Position numbers and translations under genes: made by a program | Shown: one piece after another, positions 47,801-59,000 of the stretch | How the letters are laid out: each line of letters begins with the position of its first letter | Position numbering within the stretch: the first letter of the stretch is position 1 | NCBI RefSeq assembly: GCF_051014445.1 | Contig: NC_135147.1 | Span: 23,695,979-23,759,978, forward strand | Source: Colletes latitarsis | Taxonomy: Eukaryota; Arthropoda; Insecta; Hymenoptera; Colletidae | Direction of reading: 5' to 3' | DNA length: 64,000 bases | Notes under the pieces: generated by a model | The model's database searches: none | What the model was told of the DNA's origin: nothing | What the model saw: the letters and a program-made list of their open reading frames with translations, nothing else

Positions 47801-49508
47801 CACGACTTCCCTCTCTTCGTCAGCTCCGTTTCTACCCTTCCAGCGCTCCTCCGTTCCCCCCGACTCACCCACCGTTTCCACCCTTCTCTCCTGACCGCTG
47901 CTCAGCCCTACTACGTGCATCCCTCTTCCTCGCAGGTGTTCCCGATCGGTCGGTCCTCGTTCCTCTTCCTCGAAACCGCCTTCGTGCGAGTCCTCGCCGC
48001 GTGCAAAGCCGCGGTACCCAGCTCACGGTGCCCGGTGTTGGTTCGCGGAGTGCGTGAGTGCGTGCGTGCACGTCCGGGGGTTTAATGGGCCCAGCTAATG
48101 ACTATTGGCCGGCAGACCTGGGCGGGACCCGGAGAACTTGTCCGGTTTCACACACAGACGTCAGAGACCGTATACGTGCCGGAGTCGATTTCTCGTCGAC
48201 GCTGGAACTGCCTGCCGGTATATTTCGTCGTTCCCTCTGGCCAGGATCTTTCTCGGGACGAAGGCTAGAACGCTATTCGCACCGGGGTCACCGTGGCCCC
48301 GGCGATCCCGTTCCGTTTCCTCCGTAGGAAACACGTGCCCCGTCGAGCAGGCGATGACGAACTGAGTTCGGTGTTGATTTTCTAGTAAACGACCGCCGCG
48401 ACATGATTTAGATACGTTTGGATCCTTCACGGGGTTAACGGAGATCACGAAGCGATACCCTTGATGAACGAGGGGGAGTCTTTCCTTGTGGTTCCCGCGG
48501 AGGCGACGAGAGACTTCAATTTTCAGCTATACGATGTGGGTAGAAGTTTGCTCGAGAGTGATTTTAGGAAACTCTGTAGGGGTGGTTATGTATGTTTACG
48601 GGAGAGTCGGTGACTGGATGGCAGCCAAGTTCAATTGGCTTAGGGCATACCGCGTATGAAGTACTGAACTCGAAACTTACGAGGACGTGTTCTTGTTGTA
48701 TGTAAGAAGATTTCAGTACTCGAGTTCCATTGCACCCAATAAATTTGTGATACGCGATTGTTTTGCCCCTTTGCTTTGGTACATTGAACGAAATAACGGA
48801 AATCTTGCCAGAAGTATGGTAGGAAGTTTCGGTACGACGAATGTAATATATACAAACAAGCAACAACCGAAGAATCGCGATTTGAAATTATAAGATACTG
48901 TAATGAAATAAAGAAACTGAGCTTACTAACAAGAGAATTTAGATCGTTTATGTTTCTGCTTTCTGTACACAAAATTATAAATGCAAATGTTTGGTTCAGC
49001 CGCAATTAGAAGGAAGAATTTCTGCTATTTAGTTCAACGGACCAAAGCAGAATTGCACTGGTCGAATAATGATAATATTTCATACGCGATACAAGTAAAC
49101 AGCGACGGTGAAATGTATGTGGTTTCAAGGTAACCTAGTTAAATTGGCATTAGAACAAACTATCGTTCAACTATCGTAAACAGGACAAAGAAAAATTTTA
49201 CAGTCAACGAGTTAACGCTTAGCCGACGGAAGACGTACTGATAAGTAATTGGAGAGCCAATGGCGGAAAACGTACAAATACGTGAACATTTTAAGCTGAA
49301 TTCTTTAAGTAACATATTTCCAGGGTCACAAGTCGCGTACCAATCGTTTACATTGCATTTCGACGATGCAAACTATCGCAAGAGTATAAAAAAATACTTT
49401 CAGTATAATGAAATCCTTGATACTAATATTTAATTTCCATAAATAACGTACCACTTTCATTCATTACCACACAGCTTTACCAATATCGAGGCCACAGAAA
49501 ATGGGGGC
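44888..49508. other. Noncoding, CT-rich leader-like patch
   Basis: The 199-codon minus frame at 44869-45468 begins inside CpG-rich DNA and runs into the transposon end, so it was rejected. From 47700 to 47935 the plus strand is strongly pyrimidine-rich and ends CTTCCTCGCAG, like a splice acceptor, followed at 48040-48070 by GTGCGTGAGTGCGTGCGTGC, which contains a donor-like GTGAGT. No coding frame between them is recognised. The span 46560-47530 is A+T-rich and empty of recognisable features. Confidence 0.4.
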
Positions 49509-50125
49509 TGACCCATTTAACCGAGTTCTTTTAATTGGACGATTGCATGTACACTTTCGCAATTTTAAATGTTAATTAAATAGGCTAAACAGTTAATAAC
49601 TGCGGTGTACTTTGATTGCTAATGAATATTCCAATTAGACTGTTAAGGTGCAGTTTGATTATAGAACGCAACTGTAATTCTCCTATCTCAAACACCTCTT
49701 CTTACCATAAGTACAGTATTCTTTCGCTACAAGTACGCATTACTAATGTTTTAATTTCACACACACAATTTAAATTAGGCGTGTCAGGACACGTGGAAAC
49801 TTACTATTATCTCAATGAGTACGCGTCGCGCCACGGAGTTTTGCAAGAATTCCTTTTTGTAGGAGGAATTCATTATTGAAAACATCTGAGAAGGAAAGCT
49901 TAATGGCAAATTTAATCATAATTAAGATACCATTCGTTGTTAGATGCAATTCTAGATGCAAATGTAACTACAATTTAACAGATCTGTACGAATGTGGCAG
50001 GATATGATCTTGATATATTGTTTCCTAGACACATACATTGTTCTTAAGTTCTTGCCCACTCAAACCATATTTATCTTCTCCACTGTGTGGCAAATCCTTC
50101 ACGAATATGAGAGAAACAGAAAAAT
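49509..50125 (+). repeat. Duplicated noncoding block, copy A
   Basis: This block and 55641-56085 share a run of 19 identical bases (ATTGCATGTACACTTTCGC) and then co-linear similarity: GATTGCTAATGAATATTC versus CATTGTTAATGAATATTC, GAATTCATTATTGAAAACAT versus AAATTCATCACTGGAAACTT, GAGAAGGAAAGCTTAATGGC versus TAAGAAGGAAACCCTTATGGC, and TATTGTTTCCTAGACAC versus CATTATTTCCTATGTAC. Copy A keeps about 170 bases that copy B lacks. There are no terminal repeats and no conserved frame, so it looks like segmental duplication of noncoding DNA or an unrecognised repeat family. Confidence 0.7.
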
Positions 50126-53100
50126 ATAGCTCATTATTCTTCTGGTTTGTTTCTTTGCGATTTTATATGATTGCAAATGATCTCCTCAACGTAAATCGTG
50201 TTTTAACGATTGGCACAAATACACTTCCCGACAATTACCGATACTTTTACAATTGTGGTTTGAAACATCTATCTACTTTATACCGTTGGATTTTAATATC
50301 GCTTCCTGGTTCAAATATTCCCTACTAAATTACAAATCAAAATAAGATAAATTATCAGACTTGTAGCGAGTAATCTAGTTACCCGAGAAGTATCACCGGT
50401 ACTAAAATAACAGCAAATTACTTAAAAAAAGGATTGCATAACACGGTTCGATAACGCCCAAGCCTCTAAAATTTTTCTCCACACGATCGTTCGTAACCCG
50501 AGTAACTAATCGCCTCGGAAGCGTTCAGCCTCCCGCGGTCGGCCGATAGGCGTTAATTTTTTCCCGTCCAGAATTCCGCGACCGCTCAAGAAGTAACGAA
50601 CCCCCTCGATGCAACATTAATATCCAATTTCCATAAATCTTCCGGCACTTTCACCGGGGCTCGCGCACCGGCCTTATCAATAACGGGGCCACACAAACGT
50701 TTTCGCCGGCTACGGGCTGCAATATCAATACCATCGAGCGGCCAACAATGCCAAAGGGGCCGATAAAGCGACGAGAAGGGGGAGAAAAAAGAGAGAGAAC
50801 GGACCGAACGTAAAAGAAAAAAAGGTTGGAAAAAATAAAAGATAAAAGAAATCGATATTCAAAGTACACACCCCGCCATCGGGACGCGGCACTCTAATTT
50901 CCCCCGCGATCAAAGCGGTCGTCCGTTTTAATGTCGTGCCACGACGTCGTCCTTTGGAGGAGGACCGTAGGACGTGTAGGGCCTCCTCAAGGTCCGGTGG
51001 TGGTGTCGGGTCTTTTACGACGTGATTTACATAGAATGGCCGACTGCCGGGGCGTATATCGGCGGCATTAGAGTCGGTAAGAAGACGACGACGACGAAGA
51101 AGAAGAAGCAGAAGAAGAAGAAGAAGAAGAAGAGGAACGGACAGGATGAAGGAGGCGGAGGCGGAGAAGGAAAAGGACGACGTGTCTATAGTTGCGAGCT
51201 CGTAAGTCAGTAATGCGGAGCAGACGCGAAGCAGACGCTGAAAACATCCATCACGCTCGCGGGGCCTTATCTCCTCCCGTAGATCTCAGCTTCATAATTA
51301 CATTCTCGCCAGCTCGAGGAGACCCACCACACCCCTCCGTGCCCCTCGCGCGCCACCGTATCACGAGATACGCTGGATCGCGCCCCCATCGTGAACCCAC
51401 TTTGCCGCGTACGTGCCGCGATTAAGCGGAAAAATGTGACATACGTGCTGGCCCGGCTTACTTTTCGTGGACGTTATTAGAGCGGCCAGGCTTTTATTTG
51501 CCAAGCGAGAGGGATTCGCGACGGACGTGACTTTTCGTTTCGACGTGCTTTTACGTTTGCGCGCCGCCCACCGGTTTCAAACGCGGACGAGACCCCGATG
51601 GTCTTTCCGGTTGATTCGGTAGCCGGCCAACGGCAGCTGGGAGACCGACAGGGGTGGTCGATCGAACCCACCGAAGTCTGGACAGGTTCGAGTACCGATG
51701 ATTATTTTTCCACGTGTTTCCTTTCCGCGATGCTTTAATTACGAGCCTGTCACGCGGACACGCGAACGCTCGGACGTCTTTTTCCCCCCTCCAGGATAAA
51801 CCGATGCCTGTTAAGCGGGGAAGATCCGATTCGACGCTACATAATACGCGGTCCAGCTTTTTCCAGGGTCGAAACAATTAGGAAAAACTTCCTCGACAGC
51901 GCGTCGGACCGAAACACGGTAATATTTAAACGGAGCTTCTCGGCTCGGGACAGGAGGAACGCGATAGAACAATATTTTCGTCAAGTTTCATAAAATCCTG
52001 TAATTATTTCTTCCGATACGCGAGAGAAACCGAACGGATCGCGTGTCCATAGCTGTTAAGTTAATTGATACGTCTTGCGAAGATTAATGACAGTTCCCTG
52101 TAACTCAACGTGGAAAAAGACTTTCGCGCTCCGAGAAAGCATAAAGACAGTATCGTCGATAAAACTTTCAATTTATTTCCGACGAAAATAATCGAGCAAA
52201 AAGCGATCCCATGGTATAAGGAACGCATTAACTCGCCGATTACTTTCGCGATCGTCCCGTAAGAACGGTGCCTCTCGATAAACTCCTAACAATAGTTCGG
52301 TTGCTAGAACGTAACGGAATAATCCCTGGTAAGAGTGCCTATTAATCACCGGCAAATAAAAGAACATCCGAAGAACGATAGTCCAATAACAACTCACTAC
52401 GCGATGCAACCGCGGCGATAAGCGCGCGCGCGGATGATTGCATCGCGGCGGTTCCTCGATCGAGATAAATGATACCGCTGCGTTATCTCATTATGCAAAA
52501 GACTAATTTAAGCGCTACGTCTGAAACGTTGTCGATAAATTGACGATACCGCAGACCCGGTAATTACCGGTAATACGTGTGATTACTTAACCAGGCATCC
52601 AGCGCGATTGTCGATTGTCGGGTAATTGGATTGGAATGCGCGACATCCTGGCGAATAATTAGCGTCTGACGTGCATTTCTTAGATCCGTTACTCGATTAC
52701 GCGGCGAGATTAAGAAACGTTCGCAATTGATAGGAGAATAGCCGCGCCGCCGTCGGAATTAAAAGTTAAAAGCCAGTCGAATGAAATTCAGTCGGGCTGC
52801 CACGTTAGATCTGATAATTCTAAGGTGCCTTTTGAATCGGATCGCAATCTGCGCAGATTTTACGGGTAGTTTATGGGTCCATTGTAACTGCCCGTGAATT
52901 CGTAATGCCGGGGCAATATAATTTGAATAATGCACTCGAATCTTTTAATGTACTCGGGGATACTTCAGAAGTTACCGGTCTGTGGTTCCCCTGTCCTCGC
53001 TAAATTATAATCGTTCCGTCGGAGATTCTACGTAGCCCACGGGAAGCTTTCAAGAAAATTAGAAGAAACTTACAACGAAGAACAGTAAGTCGAGCGGTGT

Positions 53101-53484
53101 AGTTTCCTTTTGATTGAATAGTTGCTTGAATATGCTATGCTCTCATACCGGGAAGTGCAATATTACGTGCACGAATCATCCTCGGTACCGCGAGTGTCGA
53201 GACGGATACCCCAGACGTGGAACTTATCAAGAAAATTGGAGACTCTATAGCGAAGAAATCCATTACTATAACTGCCGTCTTCGTAAAATAGTTTTAAATA
53301 ATGACGGGATCGCATGCTTGTTTCCCATGAAACCCTAATAGTCGTTTACGAACCACTTTAATATTAACCTTTAAAAATAATTCATCAGCTGAATTCTCAT
53401 TCACCAGTTTCTATTTCGTCATTTTCACGCGAGAATTCGTGAAAGGTTGAGACTGCTTAACACGAAGCGTACCGTAATTCTTTA
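50126..53484. other. Noncoding with homeodomain-type words
   Basis: No gene is supported. The segment 50615-50699 resembles 49423-49500 (see findings). The region 52440-52760 is unusually rich in regulatory-looking words: CATTATGCAAAAG (POU-like), the perfect 14-base palindrome CCGGTAATTACCGG at 52557-52570, and several GATTACTTAA, GTAATTGG and AATAATTAG words. The frame at 53114-53338 is cysteine-bearing but unplaced (see rejected). Confidence 0.4.
51079..51135 (+). repeat. GAC/GAA triplet microsatellite
   Basis: AAGACGACGACGACG is followed by a run of GAA triplets interrupted once by GCA. Purine-rich DNA continues to about 51180. A frame crossing it would encode poly-lysine, but this is a property of the triplet run rather than evidence for a protein. 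Confidence 0.9.
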
Positions 53485-54073
53485 TTAAACTAGTTTTCAT
53501 CTTCTTCGATGCATACTTTCTCCCGACAAAAAACTCCTTTTCACCTTTAGAAACTCCATATTAAACTATCTTTCACCTTTAAAAACAAAGAACTATCAAA
53601 ATTTAAAAACAGTACGCGTCGAACAATTTTCGTTCAGCGATGAATCGATCCTCCGCGTCTCTCAAAACATAAGACGTTCACAATGGAGAACAAGAGATTA
53701 TATACGTATTCCAAGTACAGTCTAGCATCATATTAAACTATTTTTCATCTTTAAAAAAAGGGACTATCAAATTTAGAAACAGTACGCGTTAAACAATTTT
53801 GGTCCAGCGATGTATAGATCGATCCTCCGCGTCTCTCAAAACACAGGACGTTCACAATGGAGAACGAGAAATACACGTATTCCAAGTACAGTCTAGCGTC
53901 ATATTAAACTACATTCCACCTTTAAAAACAGAGTGTATCAAAATTTAGGGACGGTACGCGTCGAACAATTTTCGCCCAGCGATGTATAGATCGATCCTCC
54001 GCGTGTGTTGAAATACAGGGCGTTCACGGCGGAGAACAATAAATTATAGAGCTGCTCCGAGGTAGAGTCTAGC
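53485..54073 (+). repeat. 171-bp tandem repeat, three copies plus a partial
   Basis: CATATTAAACTA occurs at 53558, 53729 and 53900, exactly 171 bases apart each time. Shared blocks include ACAGTACGCGT(C/T)GAACAATTTT, CAGCGATG(A/T)AT(A)GATC, GATCCTCCGCGT, GACGTTCACAATGGAGAAC and CCAAGTACAGTCTAGC. The third copy ends at AGAGTCTAGC near 54073 and is the most diverged. A truncated earlier unit starts at 53485 (TTAAACTAGTTTTCATCTT). The uniform period with indels that cancel suggests duplication of an intact unit. Confidence 0.92.
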
Positions 54074-55640
54074 AGGGAGGGTGCGTTCTGTCGCGAAAAT
54101 AGGTGAAAGGTAGCCAGGTGAAGGAGCCGATTAAAGTTTCAGCGACTCGTGACAATAACTGCTACAACTCGAGCGCCAGGTGCCCCCGCTCATCCAGCAT
54201 TAACATTGCTGGTCGATAACGGCCGGCAGCGAAAGAGAAGGAGAAAGAGCTGAAACGAGAGTCGCGTCCAAGGTGGAAAAGAGACGGCCAGGCCCGCGGC
54301 GTGGGCGGAGACAATAATCGACTGGATAACTCGTTTGTCTTCTCGGCCGGCTGTTCGTTAGGGACTGTCTATCGCAAATATCGTGCGAGCACGAACGTGT
54401 TTACCGACGTCTCGGATTGGAGTCGTGAGTTCGAATCCGCCTGGGCGAAATGGGAAAGCGAAATGACGATCGGTGCCTGGAACGAATGAAAGGTGGATTG
54501 CAATTTGCATTGCTCGTGCGCGAACCATCGCGGCCTCCGCGCTCGTCCTTTTCGATTAATTTAAGAGTCACGCGTCGGACCGTGGCCGAGGAGGCAACGG
54601 CTTCGAGAAGAATCGTTTCATTCCGGGGATTTCAGCCGAGATACGGGACCCCTTCAGCGAGTAATTAGTCGCGGAAAAGTATTTCAGCGACTCCGCCGAT
54701 CGCGCTCGTATGATTGATCTACGACTCGCGACTTTTCACGCTTCAGCGATCCGTTCTACGAATCCTCGCTAACCTGGATAGATTTTTTGTTAGTCTCGGT
54801 CTACTTCGATCCCATTTTCTATCTATTCTTCCTCTTTCTTCTTTCTAACGGCGAAATAGACCGAAAAGGAATTCCACCGATTTAATCTTTGATTGCTTCA
54901 CGATGATTTCGAAGAGTACTCGAAACAAAATATAAATAGTGATACTTTGAAAACACGCTCTAATAAATATTCGAATTTCTGAAAGACGGAATTATATAGC
55001 AACGAAAGTAAGTTCGATATTCGTTATATCGGGTGGATGAGTTATGGTGTAGAGAAATTGCAATCAACGGAGGCAATGCAAAAATATGTGTCCAACCGCG
55101 AGGCATAGCGATGGGTTGATATGGGAGTGCGTGAGTGTGACTAGCGTAGGAAATTTTGAATTTATTGAGTTTACTATGGATCAACATACTTACTCCGAGA
55201 TTATATAAGATAACATAGCAGCGCACAAAAATTGAATCTTGATGAGTCGTTCATTTTTTAGTATGATTTACGATCGCGAGCAAACAGCGAGGAAAATGAA
55301 AGACTGATTGTTACGTAATGTGTTCAAACGATTTCACACGCCTCGGCAATCGCCAGACAAAAACCCTATAGATCACTTCTGGGATAAAATAGGCAAACAA
55401 AAATTACTTCGATCGTGCAATACTGCGCGAACGAAACGATACTGGCCCCGCTATTAGACTGAAATTAATCGCTGCGATGGAAAATGTACGAAATTCTAAC
55501 AGTTAAGGAAGTTTTAAAAACTTCTACGAATAACTATGTCAGTTACATGATCAAAAATCGCGTTGAAACTTCGGAAACGAAAGAGCCAAGGTGCTATTCG
55601 AGAAAATGATAAATTTGTAAATGTCTGATCGTTAATATAC
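54074..55640. other. Noncoding, nothing recognised
   Basis: CpG-rich to about 54750 then A+T-rich. A TGAGTTCGAATCC word at 54426 resembles a tRNA B box, but no A box or cloverleaf fits around it. Short frames at 54301-54668 and 54960-55226 carry no domain. Confidence 0.45.
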
Positions 55641-56085
55641 ATGACCCTTTTCAACTGGATAATTGCATGTACACTTTCGCGATTTTAAAAGCAGTTTAAG
55701 TAGTCTCAACTCTCAACTACTATTTAAAGAATCTTTCCACGCTGTTAGTTTCTTCATTACTGCAGTGTTCTTTCATTGTTAATGAATATTCTAATGATAC
55801 CTGTACAAGAGGAAACTATTTATATGAGAAATTCATCACTGGAAACTTCTAAGAAGGAAACCCTTATGGCACGATTAAACATAATTGAGAGCTAATGTAT
55901 TCTGAGACGCAATTTTAAATTCAAATTCGAACACAACTCAGAAGACGTTTATAAACGTGTCATGATACAATCTTAATGCATTATTTCCTATGTACTCTAC
56001 TGTTTCAAAGTATTTGCTCAGTCAAACTTTATTTCTGCTCCCAAATACATGATAAATCTTTCGAAAATGAAAATCAAAGCAGTAG
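55641..56085 (+). repeat. Duplicated noncoding block, copy B
   Basis: This is the shorter, co-linear relative of 49509-50125, in the same orientation and about 6.1 kb downstream. After the identical ATTGCATGTACACTTTCGC and the TTAATGAATATTC block it skips about 170 bases of copy A and resumes at AAATTCATCACTGGAAAC. The order of matching blocks is preserved to about 56085, and the surrounding sequence does not match. No open frame is conserved between the two copies. Confidence 0.7.
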
Positions 56086-59000
56086 GTACGTAACAGAGTT
56101 TATAATTTTCCTGATCTATTTCTGTACGATCATCAAACATTTCTATAAATGTATGGCTTTGAGATTTTTGTCTTGCTGTATCTGTGAAAGTTAGCAGAAA
56201 AATTGAAACGTTTCACGAACTAAAACATTGTCCCTGCTTACTTTGTACGAGTTACTAACAGCGTGCTCTGCTTAATACGCCAGTAGAATTGCGACACGCA
56301 ACAATTATGCTCAAACCCCAAGAATCTCCATAACGTAACAAACGATTATTGCGAAACAAACACACGTTAATCATCTAGTTTCACTTTTCGTTGATGATTT
56401 CATGTTACGGGGAGGCTATGCACTCGTTCCCGTTAAAAATAATCGCGGGAAACTCGTAACAACCGCTTGTCGAAAATATTTCACTGTCCGGAAGGCCGTT
56501 GCCGCTCGTCTCGTAACCGAGTTTCTTCGAGTTCGTTCTTTTTCCCCGTCCACAGGTGATTTCCTCTAGCGTGAGCGGCAGCCATCGCGATCGCGGCGCG
56601 GGCGAGGGTTGCAATTTTTGTATTTGCAGGAATATTTATAGCGGCACCGCCGGATTACCATAAACAACGCCGCGAAGAAACTCAAAGATTACTGTATTTA
56701 AAGCGCGAGGGGGAATAATTACCGCTACCAACAGGCCATCCGAGTTGAAAAAAGGAAGCCAGAAAGGGAGAACCTCCGGAACGTCATAGGACGCTCACGA
56801 TGCAGGCGATTCTTTCGAATAAAACGGCCTTCCTTTGTTCCTCTCGATCGATATTCCACCGATAAATCTAACACCCTGATTCACATTTACTAGAAAAGTT
56901 ACACACAAATGTATTCATTTTTTGACAACTCTAATATCGTTTGGATTTTCTCTCTAACATTTTTGTAGCAATATTTCTGGAGTTCCAAATTTACTATTGC
57001 TAATAAAATCAAAAGGTTTCGAATTAAAAAAATGTCCACTTTAATTTCGATAACCACCACCGTGGTATAGAATTGTAATTTTTCTTCCGTTGCTATATAA
57101 AATATTAAATTTCGATTAAACGTAGTTCGTTCGTGGGGAAATAGTTGCGAGTGAGCTTTTCGCGATGGAAGATGGCGAAGCTTTGGGAGAGGAACGGGGA
57201 ACAAAGGTCATTGAATCGCGGACCTAACGAGCGGTAGCCGTAAAAGGTATAAATTCGCTTTAGGTTCGAGCCTCGGCCAGTCACGCAGCGCACTTTGCGA
57301 CTTGATGATGATGAACTTCCCCGGGCCGCGTTTTGCCTCGCAAGCTCGCTCGTAAAGTCGACTTTAATCTGGACGAGGGGCAAAAACGACGCTGGCCAAT
57401 TGTTCGCGTTGCATCGCGCAGTTACGCGCCGCCCGGAATTTTCTAATAACGTTCGCCCGAGCAAGTAAAAACAGCCGGCGCGGAATCCCGCGGGCGGAAA
57501 TTAACGCGAACGTACCGCGCACGATTCAAATTTATTCGCGCGTAAAACTTCGACGCGCAATTACGCTAACGTTGCCCGACCGTTCCGTCATCCGCTCAAT
57601 TCGCATGATTTCTGCAAAAATTTCTTTAACCTAGCTTGATTCGAACCACTAATCTCGATACAAATGCGCGCTGTCCGTTCATCCAAATTCGTATTATCGT
57701 TGAAATATTTTATCTCCTTCAGGCTCGTTAATATTATTATCCTCCCTGTTCTCTAGACAGATTTACACTAACAACAATTTTGACTAAAAGATCGAGGATG
57801 CTTTCCTTAATTCCAGATCCACCCCTATTTGTTCGAGAACTCGAAGGATCCAGGCGTCGAATAAATAGAGGCTTGTTTCAAGATCGATCGTCGATGTTTA
57901 CTTTATTCGTAGCGATTTGACAGGCAACGTTCGATAATATTGCGAGAGAAAATCCGTGGCGGCCGTAATGTAAAGAATATCGAGAAGCTGCGTGGTGATC
58001 GAGCACGCGCGAATGATTAATGCCATCGATGATATTTCCGTGATTTAGTGCCGGCGTGTATTAACGACGGCAAATCTCCGGTAATGGTGTCACTGTCAGC
58101 TCCGGGGTCCGCGGTTAACGACGGCCATACAACATTTTCCCCATGGGCTGCCTAAAATTACGAAACGTTCGGCCGCCGGGCGAAAGACGACGAAACGGAC
58201 CGCGATCCCGAGCCCGCGTTCCGATCGCAATGAATTAACGTCAACCTTATCACCTCTCTGCTCTCAGTCAGCGGTCGCGGAGGGACGCGGCGCGCCATTG
58301 TTATTACCTCCACGATTATCTTCGCCTTCACTTCCGCCATTAGCATGATCGACAGCATTATTATTCCCGGCGTGCATTTTTCCAGCGAGTTCCTTTCTCG
58401 TTTGCATAATTAGTATTGCGTAAAACGCTCGAGCGTTTCGCATGCAGCCGATGGCACCGGCGAAACGGATTCCTTGCGCAACTGATTTTTATATTAACTA
58501 GTTTTGCAAAAGCCCACGGTTACGATCACGCAACAGTACAATTCGCAGAAATCCGAAACAGTCTCGCAAGTGTAGCAATTTTTCAAATTACACGCGATAG
58601 CATGGTTTCCAATTCTCTTAGACAATTTCTTCGTTGATACTGAAACACCCAATTAATTGCTGGTAGTCTTCAGATTCAGCTAGTAGTACCCCAATTATTG
58701 CATACACCGTTTAATCAATTTTGTGAGTTTAGATCCTCCAAGGTGTAAGACTCGGTATAGTGGCTTATAATTTATGATAATTTCTGCGTTATATAAGATT
58801 ACAGAAATTTTAGTTCGTTTTGACGTGCCCACTGCATCTTCTGTCGTGTATTTCACGTCAAGAAGCACCGAGAAACATCGTTCGAGGTGCGAATACGTTC
58901 GATGACGCGATAAGTTTGTTTTCCGACACCGTCGAGCCACAATATACGAGTAACTATCAGTCTAATTAATACCGAAGAAATGGTGTAATATTAAAAGTAC

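Noticed and set aside
47700..48085. CT-rich tract and GTGCGTGAGTGCG as acceptor and donor of an exon
   Set aside because: No start site or recognisable frame connects them; both words are common in composition-biased DNA.
53114..53338. Cysteine-bearing frame (CLNMLCSHTGKCNITC...) that faintly recalls an EGF-like spacing
   Set aside because: The first residues come from a TTG rather than ATG, the EGF cysteine pattern is incomplete, and no splice sites bound it.
54421..54445. TGAGTTCGAATCC resembling a tRNA B box
   Set aside because: No A box at the correct distance and no cloverleaf can be folded around it.
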